A stretch of DNA of 64,000 bases from Chimonanthus salicifolius (Eukaryota > Streptophyta > Magnoliopsida > Laurales > Calycanthaceae): positions 3,464,025 through 3,528,024 of the forward strand of contig CM023542.1 in assembly GCA_013350335.1 (NCBI GenBank). The letters are read 5' to 3'. Position numbers and translations under genes: made by a program. Of this stretch, positions 35,106 through 46,900 are shown in pieces. Below the pieces are notes generated by a model that was not told the origin of the DNA, made no database searches, and saw nothing but the letters and a program-made list of their open reading frames with translations. The first letter of the stretch is position 1. Each line of letters opens with the position of its first letter.

Positions 35106-38100
35106 GAAGAAAATAAATCTAATTTATGAAGGCTTAACTTCTCAGACTGAAGTATTCACAACCAATTGTAGATTGACATAAACATCCATAGTTTTATCAA
35201 TAACTAGCCACAAGTTCTTAAACAACTAAATACTTATCCAACAAGATACTTGAATGTGGTTGAGTCTGAGTCAACTCGGCTTGATCAACTTGGACTCTGC
35301 CAATTTCAAAACCTTGCTCAGTATCAGTACCCAATGAGTCTCAACACCAAACACCAAATCCTAGTTTTTAAACCTTGGATGGGAGGTAGTGAAGAAGAGC
35401 TAAATCAGGAACTGGTTCCATCCAATTGCATGGACAGTAGATAGAAAGTAGCTGGAATCAAATGGGCATGGAATGGACAAGATGATAAGACTACATTTGG
35501 GAACACACAGGGAAGTAATTATCTAGATAGTGAAAAGTTTGAAAATATGAATTGGTGATGCATGATATGTTGGTAAAGACGATTGTATATCAGTGGGAAA
35601 TCAGGAACACAAGATATACAAACAGAATTCAGCATTATAGGAAATAAAATGTCAGTGGCTTGCATTTGGAGGAAACAAATTTATAAAAGAAATGGAAGAA
35701 TTGAAATAGGTTAGATGAACAAATGTCCAAGAGAATGCTATCAAGATGGTAAAATGAAAGATGGTTTTGATCAAATTTGGGATATGGTTGCTTGTTCTGA
35801 AATGAAGGAGAAAGAGTATAGCTTTTGTTGAGTCAGCTTCAGGTAGGACAAAAATCTCATACAATCAACAATAATTGGATCCAAGTCCAAATCCAAATCT
35901 GATTCGAAACCTGAACAAAGGATAAATGCTCGAATCCAACGAGGAACAAAATATCCAAGAATCCAATTTGTAAATGAATTATAGGTAATTTTAAAATTCT
36001 TAACCAATTATGTAATATTTAGTTTAATTTAAGACACGTGAGATGGATGGTAAAAATAGAAACAAATTTAAAGAAAGTACACCTAAGGCTTATAAGATGG
36101 TGAAAATGGATCTTATGTTTACAGTCATTGTTTCTGTAACCATTCATTAATGTATTAAACGTTAGTGAAAACTTAATCTAACATATTCCATTTCACCAAT
36201 ATATTATTGTGGTAATTGAACATCGAAGAGAAATTCTAGGACATGGATATAGGTTGTTTATATCAGAAAATTGTGATGTTATCCATACGATTAAACATCT
36301 TATCTATGCATGTCACCTGAGAGGTGAAAGGATTAGCATATGCTAAGCAGATATTATTGGCACACTAGCATAGACATGCATCTCTGATGGTGTTACTCAA
36401 CATGTTATTTTACTATTCATCTCTTGCGATTTTTTTTTAAAATCTTTTAACAATAAAAATATTAAAGATAAAAAACTCATTTTTGGAAACTATTGAATAT
36501 ACAAACCATGATTATGGGGTTGGCCATCTGTAAGTATGCGCTCCCATGGCTTCTCCACTATCTTGATTATGGTAGTTGTAACCTACATATTATATGGATG
36601 ATAAGGATTAAATCTGCTCAAGATGAACAATGAAACAAAATATTGACTGTGTTACACTTCTGCAGAAATAAAGAACTTGCATAATAGGTTGAAATAAGGC
36701 CCAATAAATTCTTGAGTGGATCGGCTTTAGCTTAGAAATATTGACCCATTTTGGCTTAATATGGCCTTCAACCCAAGTCATGCATTTATTATAAGCTCAG
36801 GTTCAAGCTGACCTAAAACTAGCCTAGCCCAAATCCAGTTTCTTATGAACCTAAACACTCAATTTTGTTTTGAAAACACTAGAGCTCCTGCTTTTTGGAT
36901 ATTGTCCAATTAAAACTTACAACCATTTTGAAAATAACCACTTGGCTGTGCCCACTTAAGTTCAGTGTGACTCGGGTATCATTTTATGAACTCTATTGCT
37001 ACCATTCTTTTAGGTTCACTATTGTTATCCTCTTCTTCTTAGGTTATCAGAGTTCCTAATATTTTTAAGGCAACCATTTTGCTGCTCCTGCTAAAGTTTT
37101 GGGCAGTATCATCTCACAAGCTTCATTGAAATCATCTTCATCTGGTTTCAAAATCTCAACATGACATGTTTTGATGAGCACCTTTCAACTGTACTACAGG
37201 ATCTCATTTCAAAAAAAAAAAAAAAACTGTAATACAAGATCTTATCCATTAAAAAATTAGACTTAAGCATCCATTATTTGATCATGTTATTTTGGACGAT
37301 TCTCAACATGCCTTGGTCATTAATTGTAACTACCTTTCAAATGCTTGGTTTGAAATTCTTGTAAGTTTTTTTTTTGGGGGGAATGGTAAGTTACTTCAAT
37401 TTAAGACAAGTACAAACCAAAAAAAGGTGACCCCTAGGCAACACTTGTATCAAAAGTATCAATATGCATTAATATGTTTAAGAGTTTTGAAATGCTCGGT
37501 GATTATACCAATGAATCAAAAATGTAGATGTCTGAGAGAAATTAGAAAGCAAGCACTACAAATGCATTCTGCAGTGTAAGCACTGGATGTTCTTGAATCA
37601 TTCTTTTTTTTTCTGCAAATGATTGATGACAACTTAGAAGATAAGAGATCTTGAAGTCCCCTCACAAGATTTCCATGCTTAATAACATGATTGTAATGCA
37701 ATCATGCCTCCTAATATAAATTTCATTGGCCTAGGGAGCTTAAGATCTTTAACAATATCTAACACAAGATTGTTAAATTCCAAAAAAAAAATGGAGACAA
37801 GATATTTGTCCCAAATATGATGAAATGTTCTTCCACTTCATGTTTAGCAAATGACAAAGGTTGAAGACAGAAAACAACATGGCAAATTTTTATTGATACC
37901 TGTGGATAAAATATCTAAAACAAGATTGTTAACTTCCAAAAAAAAAAAAAAATGGAAACAAGATATCTGTCCCAAATATGATGAAATGTTCTTCCACTTC
38001 ATGTTTAGCAAATGACAAAGGTTGAAGACATAAAACAACATGGTAATTTTTTATTGATACCTGTGGATAAAATGTTATGAAGTGCTTCCCTAGTAGAATT

Positions 38101-39842
38101 GCAAAGTTCTCCACTGAAAGAGGTTCTGAGCATTCCCTTGCTTTCACATATACCTGTTTATACGATTCAAGTAAAAATTAGGGAAGAGTTCATACAGGAT
38201 CAAAGTGGGAAGGGTAATCATTCATTTATCTTCCTTCTTTGTGTTCTTTTTCCTGGAACACAGGCCTCAGATGGGCGAGCTAGTCATCCAACAGATTTAA
38301 GACACAGTATGATTCTCATCTGTAATTTTACATTCTTTAATTGGAAATGGTCCTACATTACCCTTCAACCCTTTCTCAAGCTACCCACAATCTGTCCATA
38401 GGACCCTCAGATTGTGAATCAAATTGATTCAAAAGATCCTAACCCTTCTGTAAATTGTCAAAGGTTCAAGTTTCTATACAATTGAAGTTCAAATTGTAGT
38501 TGGATTGACCATATATTCTAGACATGATTAATTCTAGTCAATTTACAAACAGTAAACACATGATACAACAGTCAACATAATACAGTTGGAGTGAAACTCG
38601 AGCAGCAATAATTCTTAGGGGATTGACTAGTGGCTTTAGGCTAAAAAATGGTGACATCTAGGTTTACAATTGACTAGTGGCTTTAGGCTAAAAAATGGTG
38701 ACATCTGAGTTTACATGAGAAGGGTAACGCAGGATGACAACATTTTCATAGGCAACATGCTCAACACTCCATGGGACACACCTGGATTCATGACAATACA
38801 AGGGGACGAATGAGTTCCAAATATGCAGTGGATGGAAAGGCCACCAAAGATAAGGTTGACTGATTCTTGTAACTAAGCTTGACTGTTTATCCAATTGTAG
38901 GTGTTAACCACAACCAGTGTTATTCTATGATATTCTAAGAGAGAGAGAGAGGCAGTCCTAACAAAATTATCTTGATATACTCATCGCCACCAGTGTTATT
39001 CTATGATATTCTACCAATAATTAACATCAACCTAAACCTATTCATCTTATTCACGACTTTCTCATTTAAATACCAAAGTATTTGATTATTTCAAAATAAT
39101 TCCTATATTTGCACCAAATCATCTTACATTTTGCCATCACCTTGAGTTAGCTATTTGAATTCTACATTTCCATTCTACTCTATCAAAAGTCATTCTCCAT
39201 CACTCCAAAATCGACCATGCTTTGATTCACAGTTATTAGGATATCCAATTTGTCAAAAGATGCAGCCGCCCTCTAATATGACCCATTAGAAAGTCCCATG
39301 TCTCTTTTTGTCATTTATCGGAGTTGCAAAAGCTATTCCTTTACCATTCTGAAAGACTATCCAACATGGCCCCAAGAGATCATTCTGATAAATATATTTA
39401 CAACTGATACGTTTGATCCAACGGATGAATGAGGTACATGGGATTTGTTTCTAACCGTGGTCAAATCTAAAAGCTAAAAAATAATAGGTGCAGCAGATTA
39501 AGATGGGCCCCACTCAGGCATCGGAGCATTTTTTAGATTTGTTCCTAAAAAATAAAGTGTAAATTAAATAGTATATAGCATCCAACCATCATAATCATGT
39601 TCAAAAGTTACTGAATATGTATAATCTAGGACATTGAAGATGAAAATCAACTTCAACACCCTTGAATCCTACACTGCTAGCAATGACCTTGGAGTCTGAT
39701 TTTTCTGGTTGGATCTCGTTCCTGTACCATACTGTGTTGAAAGCAGAGAGGTCTCCGCTCGACATGCCAGTTGTAAAAAAAATATAATTTTGATGAAATC
39801 TTCTGGCCGATCAGATTGCTTCTCAAATTTATGGAGATACAT

Positions 39843-39918
<76 letters not shown>

Positions 39919-40120
39919 CATTCTTCATGGTGTCGGTGGCGACGATGGTGGAGTTGTCACCGGCAACGTAGGCGGGGATGCAATCGGAAAGAAGGGATAT
40001 GCTGACATTCCACTCGACCATGACATGTTGGCCGTTTGGTTTCCTCCAGACCCTGGCCACCCTAACTCTACTCTTTCCATGCCTCTGCTCCATCTTTATG
40101 CCGTTTCCTACTTCTGCCAT
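18628..40120 (-). CDS. UOX: Uricase (urate oxidase), eight exons over 21.5 kb, frameshift in last exon
   Basis: Uricase oxidises urate to 5-hydroxyisourate in peroxisomes during purine breakdown. Minus-strand exons: 39917-40120, 38061-38153, 36507-36582, 34994-35103, 33312-33403, 25410-25583, 25230-25323 and 18628-18712; all have GT-AG borders and consistent phase. They join to about 308 residues, the usual plant length. Family landmarks: [17 protein letters not shown] (Lys), [11 protein letters not shown] (Thr), FVRDKYTIL (Arg), [10 protein letters not shown] (Gln), [11 protein letters not shown] (His), [13 protein letters not shown], and the C-terminal SKM peroxisomal signal. The last exon carries one extra base (GG at 18684-18685), which makes a TGA stop at 18680-18682 after [10 protein letters not shown] and cuts off the last 18 residues. 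Exon 5 ends in AC, so the junction codon is Thr where Arg is usual. Gene identity is firm; whether it still works is not. Confidence 0.93.
18870..19265 (-). mobile_element. RTE-type LINE 3' fragment in uricase intron 7
   Basis: On the minus strand the sequence reads, with interruptions, [29 protein letters not shown] and later GTRRRGRPR. This matches the reverse-transcriptase C-terminal region of plant RTE LINEs (the ECWP-K-H ... MRMLRWMCG pattern). The lower-coordinate end has ATCATCATCATC-type repeats, typical of RTE 3' tails. It has several stops and is inactive. It lies in the same orientation as uricase. Confidence 0.7.
20303..21243. mobile_element. Degraded GGGTTGGG hAT-like element
   Basis: The left part reads GGTGAAACTTGGGCTGGGTT and the right part ends AAGTTTCAGCCCTA, closely like the termini of the intact MITE at 15717-16251. 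The flanks do not match, so no target duplication is shown. The inside (about 20480-20870) is C/T-rich with repeated CTCTCGATCCTCTCTG-like units and no real coding sequence. Confidence 0.55.
21528..21712 (-). mobile_element. tRNA-derived SINE in uricase intron 7
   Basis: On the minus strand an A box (TAGCTTAATTGGCAAGC, 21686-21702) is followed 28 bases later by a B box (GGTTCAAGTCTC, 21646-21657), the spacing of a tRNA-type RNA polymerase III promoter. The element ends in a poly(A) tail, seen as T13 at 21528-21540 on the plus strand. Length is about 185 bp. No clear target duplication was found. Confidence 0.8.
22331..22347 (+). repeat. Poly(A) run in uricase intron 7
   Basis: About 16 adenines. 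It may be the tail of an unrecognised retroposon, but no body or duplication could be defined. Confidence 0.4.
22975..23340 (-). mobile_element. LINE 3' fragment with RNase H remnant, in uricase intron 7
   Basis: The minus strand reads [20 protein letters not shown] and, after a frameshift, [18 protein letters not shown], then a stop near 23113. These are typical of the RNase H domain at the end of plant LINE proteins. The element tail is A/T-rich near 22975. It lies in the same orientation as uricase. Confidence 0.7.
23350..25229. other. Rest of uricase intron 7
   Basis: AT-rich DNA; short open frames on both strands show no family similarity. Confidence 0.5.
28448..29459. mobile_element. 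Unclassified insertion nested in the LINE
   Basis: The LINE frame breaks after MRHI and resumes at 29470 with GFGQRW. The break is flanked by GCGGCACATA (28438-28447) and GCGTCAGATA (29460-29469), 8 of 10 identical, a possible target duplication. Inside is a good TATA box (CTTATATAAGCC near 28586) followed by a C/T-rich leader, but no recognisable protein. The class is unknown. Confidence 0.5.
29670..30897. mobile_element. Second unclassified insertion nested in the LINE
   Basis: The LINE frame breaks after LVVKAREL and resumes as [10 protein letters not shown] at about 30904. The edges read AGCTTGTGAT and AGCTTGGGAT (9 of 10 identical), a possible 9-10 bp target duplication. The inside has no coding sequence but has several CATGCATG clusters (30450-30540). 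Confidence 0.45.
32729..32753. repeat. (AC)n microsatellite
   Basis: About twelve AC units in uricase intron 5, shortly after the LINE poly(A) tail. Confidence 0.9.
32789..33186. repeat. Near-identical 150-bp direct repeats carrying (TC)n
   Basis: The segment AAGTCTCAAGATCAGACAAT ... GTTTCTGGCAGTTCTCAT occurs at about 32789-32948 and again at about 33032-33186. Apart from the number of TC units (about 21 and 15) and the edges, the copies look identical, which points to a very recent duplication. It lies in uricase intron 5, about 130 bases from exon 5. Confidence 0.85.
33703..33820. repeat. GT repeat and long poly(G) tract
   Basis: A (GT)n run passes into GGGTGCGGGGAGGGG, then an uninterrupted G run of more than 25, a GCGCGCG stretch and more GGTGGGG and (GT)n. 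It is located in uricase intron 4. Strong G-quadruplex potential is expected on the plus strand, i.e. C-rich in the uricase transcript. Confidence 0.9.
34320..34536. mobile_element. Tourist-like MITE in uricase intron 4
   Basis: It starts GGGCCTGTTTGGTAAGTCATTC and its right end reads, inverted, GGTCCTGTTTAGTATCTAG. The GGSCCTGTTTGG terminus is typical of plant PIF/Harbinger-type MITEs. The inside has inverted CATTCTCA/TGAGAATG pieces. The target duplication is not clear. Confidence 0.6.
35870..36000. repeat. Motif-rich stretch in uricase intron 3
   Basis: Repeated GATCCAAGTCCAAATCCAAATC-like units. It may be a degraded small DNA element, but no termini are visible. The rest of intron 3 (35104-36506) holds nothing recognised. 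Confidence 0.35.
37755..38073. repeat. 161-bp tandem duplication spanning the exon 2 splice donor of uricase
   Basis: The unit runs from ATATCTAAMACAAGATTGTT through a poly(A) tract and CACTTCATGTTTAGC to TTGATACCTGTGGATAAAAT. It is present twice, at about 37755-37910 and 37911-38073, and differs at only a few bases. It carries the last bases of exon 2 and its GT donor. A second TTTATCCACAG/GTATCAATA therefore lies 161 bases into the intron. Confidence 0.88.
38622..38715. repeat. 47-bp tandem duplication in uricase intron 1
   Basis: ATTGACTAGTGGCTTTAGGC ... GGTTTACA occurs at 38622-38668 and at 38669-38715, nearly identical. Confidence 0.85.
38912..39014. repeat. Short direct repeat in uricase intron 1
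   Basis: CCAGTGTTATTCTATGATAT followed by TCTA occurs near 38912 and near 38990, on either side of a short (GA)n run. Confidence 0.8.
39849..39914. repeat. (AT)n(AG)n compound microsatellite touching the uricase exon 1 donor
   Basis: About fifteen AT units (39849-39880) run into about seventeen AG units (39880-39914). On the gene strand the intron therefore starts GTCTCTCTCT directly after exon 1, giving a donor far from the GTAAGT consensus. Confidence 0.9.
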
Positions 40121-40936
40121 CCTTCCTTTCTACTTCAGATTTTCTCCACTACGAGACCACCCCCTTTTACGCGCAGGCAGAGAATCTATTGGAAGAGGGA
40201 GAGAGAGACAAGTGGCCGCAGGAGCTGACTCACTCCGACCTATATAAATGTTTTTTTTTCTTTAAACCCCTTTATTTTTTAAGTTCGGAATCTTTCTTCT
40301 AAATTAGTTTATTTAGTTTTTACTGAAAGACTGTCCAGGCCCCTGCTTGCAAGGGGCTGGTGGTGAGACAAATAAACCCCTCTTAATTTTTTTTTTAAAT
40401 AATAAATTTTACAATATTTGAATTCGCTACTTCTATATAGAAAAATAGTATTTTTACCACTAAATTATAATATTTTTAGATAAATTAGTACTTCATAGGT
40501 ATACAGGATGGTAAAATTGTCTAGACAATCGTAGTGCTATTTGTCTAGGTGCGGTTGAAATTCTAAAAACGTAGTATGAGTAATTGATAAAAAAAATTGA
40601 ATTAGCCCCATGGGACACTTTGATCCAATTCAAATTTTGTAGGCATCTAGACCTAAATTCAAAACTTTTAAAGCATTTTCAAACAAAAATATTCCTATAT
40701 TATATATTTTAATTATTTAATTAATATTATTATACAACATCTGCTGAGTTAGATTCGACCGATTCTGAAGATCGTTCAATCCCGATTGACTTCTATCGAA
40801 CGCAACGTTCTCGATGAAAAGGTTTTGATGCACAAGTTGGTTTTTAAAACATTTTAAAACAAAACCATTTCTACCCTACTCCTTTTGATTTTGCTGCCCT
40901 TTTCCTCTGACCCTGTTCGCATTTTGGGGTGGGGGC
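40121..40936. promoter_or_regulatory. Shared divergent promoter region, uricase and AIFM2-like gene
   Basis: The two start codons face away from each other with 816 bases between them. A TATA-like element (TATATAAAT plus-strand, near 40240; TTTATATAGG on the minus strand) lies about 120 bases upstream of the uricase ATG. The 40330-40480 part looks SINE-like. No TATA box could be fixed for the plus-strand gene. Confidence 0.45.
40330..40480 (-). mobile_element. Possible degraded SINE in the shared promoter
   Basis: On the minus strand TTTAGTGGTAAAAATAC resembles a tRNA A box and GTAGCGAATTCAA a weak B box, followed by an A-rich run. The spacing is shorter than ideal and no duplication is visible. 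Confidence 0.3.
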
Positions 40937-43900
40937 ATGGACGGATTGCGCCACAAGCCCAGGGTGGTGGTCGTTGGAGGAGGAGTTGCCGGCGCTGTCC
41001 TTGCAAAAACCCTCCAATTCGATGCAGACGTCGTCCTCATAGATCCGTAATCTTCTATATCTAGTCTGTCTTTCTCTCTCACACTTTCTGTCTGTCTGTA
41101 CTCTGTAGACTATTCTATTCTTTTGGAAAAGGAAAATCCATTATTATAACTGAATCTTGTGATGATGTTTTGTTTTTTGGTCTCTATTTTCATGCCGACG
41201 CCCCTTTTCTTGTCCTGTGCATTGTACTGGAATTTGAAAGTTGTATCTTCACTTTCATGTATAAGACCCAGAGGCGCTCATTACTGAAGATGGTGCCTGG
41301 TGTCATATATAGTGTTAAGCCACACACTCGATGTCTCATGGAGAGTGCTCCATGTGGGGCCTGCTATGACAATGGGGTTGGGTTGGTTGGGAAGGTCTAT
41401 GTTTGGATGTGTTGCATTCCAAAAACCAATTTGACTGGATGAATGTATGTATAGTTTTAAATGCTCCAATTATAAATGGTAAGCAGGGGCAGAATTTAAT
41501 CAATTTCGATCCCCATAGTGGGTAACTTTGGTATGGGATTCAATTCGCGGGGGTGGGTGTGAGAAAGGGAATGGTGCAAATGGGCAACCTCTATAACACT
41601 TGCAACAATCCAAAATGTTGTCAAGGGTTGCTTTCTTTACTCTTGTTGGACTTTGGCTTCAAGGATTTGCTTCTAGCTCTTATCTGTTCATTCCAATTAT
41701 GGAAAACTTAACATCAAATATCCTAGAAGTGCTTTGGAGTATGCTGTTTGCTAATGTGTTGTGAGACAAGAATTAACTAAATAATAAATTGAATTGGAGA
41801 GGAAAGCTGTAGAGGGAAACATTTTGAAAATTAGTAGAATAAAAGTAGAATATATAGTGTAACTTAGTGGTGGGAGAAAAGAAATGATGAACCACGTAAA
41901 CTTTAAGATGACCTAGTACCATTTTGTGATGGATTTTGATACTACGTGCAACTATGTACTAAATGAAGGATTTGACTTAGATATAATGAGAAAGATGGAT
42001 GTGAGGTGGGCAAAGTATAGGTAGGCTAGTGGAATATCATGTCATAGAAGCATGTTATGTTAAGGGGTAATTTTATAAAATGGCAGTCATATTTGTGATA
42101 CAATGCACAATTGGACATTGAACAACGAAGTAAAGGCAAGTAAGAAAGTTAAGGTGGCAGAAATGTGCATCTTAATATGGATTTGTTGAGTATCATTAAA
42201 AAAAAAAAGGATGCCTTTAGTAACATTGAAAGATAGAACTAAAAGGTTGTAAGTGAAAAGATGAGGAAATTCTCTTTTAGAGAGTTTGGCACCACTTTAG
42301 AAGACTAAATGTAGCTTCAATTCAAAGAACTGAAAGGTTATAGAAAGCACTGTGAGAAGGAAGAGGGGAGGAGGGACAATAAAGGCCTGCATTGAGGGGG
42401 TAATAGAAGTACCTGAAAAGATTGTGCATACTCGAAGAGCTGACCCTAGAGAGAGTGAATAAACTAGAAACTCCTATTAAACTCCTATTAAAAATGAACC
42501 TCCATTTCAAGCAGTAAAGTATTTTGGAAAATTGTTTTATTAACTATCAATGGAAAATCATCCATTGTTGCATTCCTTTAAGCATGCTAGCCTTGTGTTT
42601 TCATTTTTTTTCCTTCTAATTTTGGACCTGTTTCATCGGATCATTGTTTCTTCCTTTTACTGTTTTCTTTGGTGGATTAAAAATAGGAAGGAGTACTTTG
42701 AGATTCCATGGGCAGAGTTAAGATCGACAGTGGAGCCTTCGTTTGCCGAACGAGCAGTTATTCATCACACCGACTACTTCAAGAATGGGCGAATCATTAT
42801 GTCTTCAGCAGTAAATGTGACGGAGAGTGATGTCTTGACTGCTGATGGCTGTTCCATTGCATATGACTATCTAGTCATAGCGACAGGCCATGTTGAGTCT
42901 GTTCCTTCGACCAGATCTGAAAGGCTTCAACAATTTGAAGAAGGTATATATAATGCCTATTCCTATAGAATTTTGTATGGATGACTGAAGATAGTTTTTC
43001 TAGATTGGATATCTGATGGTCCACTTCATCTGTCTGTTTTTGAATCTTCCATTTAGGTATCTGCTGGACCCTTCTGGGCTGCATTTAATCTGATATTATA
43101 TCTTTCATGGTAGTTCTACAGAACTTCATACTTTTCAACACCAGCGTTGCCACCCTCATTGTACTTGTCCTGAACCACTCTGAATTAAGATAGCTGTCTT
43201 TTTTCCAATTATGGAATGCACTATTTTTTATCCCCTCCTAAATTGGTTAAAAGTCCCTCACATGATTTGACTTTGCCTTTGTTACCTCCAATTCTGCATT
43301 TGACTTCCATACTGCAAAGTGCAAACATTCTGACACCAAGAACTATACTGCAATCATTCCCTCTATTCATCATTGTCTTCATGAATTCTTGGGTATCCTT
43401 CCCTGCATCCAAAACCCCGCATTTTTTAATGTCACTTTTTACTTCAGTTCTATATTCTCCACACTATTTCCGCTTGACTTTCTTAAGGCCTAATTTTTCT
43501 TCTTACCGTTCCTATTGCCTAACATACAACTTCTCATTAATTCCACATTCTAATTGGGTATGCTTTGATGAAAGTGAGTTTCAATTGGACCCTTGATTGC
43601 TAAAATTTTTTGGCACTCAACTAATTGGTTATAGGCAGAAAAATACCCTTGATTTATGATCAGTCAACCAATAGAATTGCAAAAGTTTCAACCAACACAC
43701 GATTAATTACGTTGGTGGTTAGTTTATGGACTACCCTTAAATAATCGAACAGGAAGACGTGGAAATTTTAAAAGTGAACTATTGGAAAATAGCTATTCAA
43801 AAGTCATATAAGAACCGTCTCAGCCACAATCTTGACACCTTTGATTCAGTCAAATAGCAAGTTGGTTCAAATGCCTTCACATGGGTAGTTTTTTTTTTTC

Positions 43901-46900
43901 GTTTTTCTCTTTATCAAAATTTAATACTTGGGACATAATTCTGGGCCACATAGATCTTGGAGGACAAACTGTTCAGATCATAAGAGGGATCTCTAGCATG
44001 AACTTTGTTACAAAAAAATGGAAAGATGTGATTATCTCACCTTGTTCATGAACAACATGGTGATTTGGGAAACTTTCCAACCTGTCCGAAGGATGTTTTC
44101 AAATGCTTAAATGTGCTGTCTGTCAATTCAGTGCATACTATTCAAGGATACTGTTCAAATAATTCTCATATACCACTAATGAGTTCACATTATTAAAGGA
44201 ATGGACTTCAAAGCTATGTTGCATGGGTATGGCTGTCTTTTGAAGTTTGAAACCAGTGCAAGGTGTCAAACTTGGCCCAATCCCCAAACATAGGACTTGT
44301 GGACTTCGCATAATATTTAAATAGAGTCACAACATACCTATATTTTAGTTAAGTTTCAAAAGGAAAAAGGTGTGATACTATTTTTATCATCTTGAAAAAC
44401 AATGTTAAAAAAATACTACAGGAGTCAATGAAAAGTTTTACAAGAAAAAGAATCTAACATAGGCGCATCACACATTTTGAAGAGTCCGTGCAACATCGGT
44501 TGACCAAGATAGTTTTTGACATTACACCGATGCAAGAACTCCTCTTTTTATTGCAAAAAAACTATCTTGGGAAACAAGCTTATTTATGTTTATACAGTTT
44601 TTTATTTTTAATTCAACCTTTTCTATTACATAGGACACCATTTTTTATTATGACAATAATTATGACGAAATATTTTTGTTATGTTAAAAAATGGGGCACA
44701 CGTACTAAAAATGGTCGTTCTTATATTAGGAGCCTAGTTTTTTATTTATTTAATTAGACATAAAAGGGACCTAAAACACATCTAGACCAATATGTTGGCT
44801 TGCAAATTTTAATTTCAAAGACTATAACAAATTAACATTGGTGATCACTTGGTGGAATAAGTGTGATGTCCATGGATGGGTAGCCTTTAAGTTTGGAAAG
44901 AAGTTGAGCTATATACTAAAATGAAACTGAAAGTTTGGAAGAAAAAGAAAATTGGGAGAGATGCAGAGAAGAAGAAATGTTGGAAGGCATTTTCAAGCTA
45001 GATTCCAAGGAAGATGAGTGTCTCCTGTCCTTGGGAGGTACAATATAAATAGGAGTTTCACTAGGAATTGGAGTCAATTATTTCTAGGGAAGAGATGGTT
45101 TGGAGGCAACATTCTAGGGTTATTGACTTATTTCATTGAAAGAGTTCGATTCACGCTCAACCTGAATGGGCCATTCCCCCTAGTTGCTTACCCAGTGTGT
45201 GTGGGATTGGGAGGCATGTACATGCCCTAAGGACTAGTCGGTTCAAAATTGTCCCATGTCCCAATACAGGTGAGATGCCTGGCACTGTTTTCTGGGGTAC
45301 CTTCAGAGAAGGCACTCTGGTTAGAGAGAGCTTTTAAGCAGAAGGAAGATCACAAAGCCATTTGGAGTCAGTAGCAGATAAGTCTCCAGATTCCTAATGG
45401 CTTCACTATGGCTTTCCACATTTTGCAATGCAAATTTTAACTCTGAAAGCCCACTTTTCTTGTAAACTAGATGACCAACCTGTAACAAATCTGAGTTGCT
45501 GTTATTACCACATAATCATTATTATTATTTGGTGATTTGAGAGTTTAATTCAACTGCTGTGTTGTGGTGGTGAATCCAAGTTATTTTATAGCTACCCATT
45601 TTGGACCATTAAGAACCCTACATGCCCCTGTTAAATCTCTCTGATAAATTCAAAATGAGGTGAGTATCTCTAAAATCAGCTTGGTAAAACAAGTTGGCCA
45701 GAAAGTAGAACTATGAACCAATAACTGCAAAACAGGATATATCTTTTAGGGCTTCAGGGTTTCAAACCACCCTTAATGTTCATGCCTCCCTTAATTACTT
45801 GTCCAAATTGTTACATTCCAATTATTGGTGACTGTGTTGTTAATTACAGCTTACCTGAAAGTAAAATCATCAAATTCTATTTTGATTATTGGTGGGGGCC
45901 CTACTGGCGTTGAGCTTGCTGGAGAGATTGCTGTTGACTTTCCAGAAAAGAAGGTGACAATTATCCATAGAGGTTCAAGGCTGCTGGAATTCATTGGAGA
46001 AAAGGCTTCTGCAAAGACACTTGATTGGTTGACGTCCAAGAAAGTTGATGTGATTTTGGGTCAGTCAGTTGATATCAACTCTTCAATGGAAGGTGAAAGG
46101 ATTTACGACACATCAGCTGGAGAAACCATTAGTGCTGGTTGTCATTTTTTCTGTGGGGGAAAACCATTAGGTTCATCATGGCTAAAGGAAACTCTGTTGA
46201 AGAACTCTTTGGATGCATATGGAAGATTAATAGTTGATGAGAACCTCAAGGTCATTGGTCATAAGAACATTTTTGCAATTGGAGATATTACCAACATTCC
46301 GGTGAGTCTACTATGACTTGGTGATTATTTATCTTCTCTTCTATTAAGAACCATCTCTGCCACCCAGCAGTCTACATCTCCATAATGAAACCCATTCAAC
46401 ATCTTGAATTGGCTATTGCCTAAAATCTTCTCTTTTAAGTAGCTACGTTGTAGGAGCCATGGTCCACAAAACTGTCCATTTGTGAAAGGTTAAGACAATT
46501 CAATAGGAGTGATTTTGGCAGTGTAGCTTATGAGTGGACTGTGTAGAGTGGTTGCTAGAGATAACTTATTTACATAAAAACCGGTGCACTTCTGGTACCT
46601 TCAGGAAATGGCATTGCTCCTCAAAGCATGGATGGTTCTCAGCTCATAGGGTTCATAATTTTGCAACTGTTATTGGATTTTAAAAAAGTTTGGAGTAACT
46701 GTTAAAAAGGCGTTTCCTGATTAATCAGTGGGTTGATCCATCCTTGAGATATTGACTACTTGGTCTAGACTCTAGAGTGATCGAATATGCATATCAATCA
46801 TATATGCATTATGGGAGTGATTGCAGTTAACTGGAAGTGCATTGATGTTGCTTATCGTAATGAGGATATTGTCTGAACTCTGAACAATGTGCTGGCTTGA

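Noticed and set aside
39677..39916. Open frame continuing past uricase exon 1 with Leu-Ser repeats
   Set aside because: It reads through the (CT)n(AT)n microsatellite; the family match stops at the donor and resumes in exon 2.
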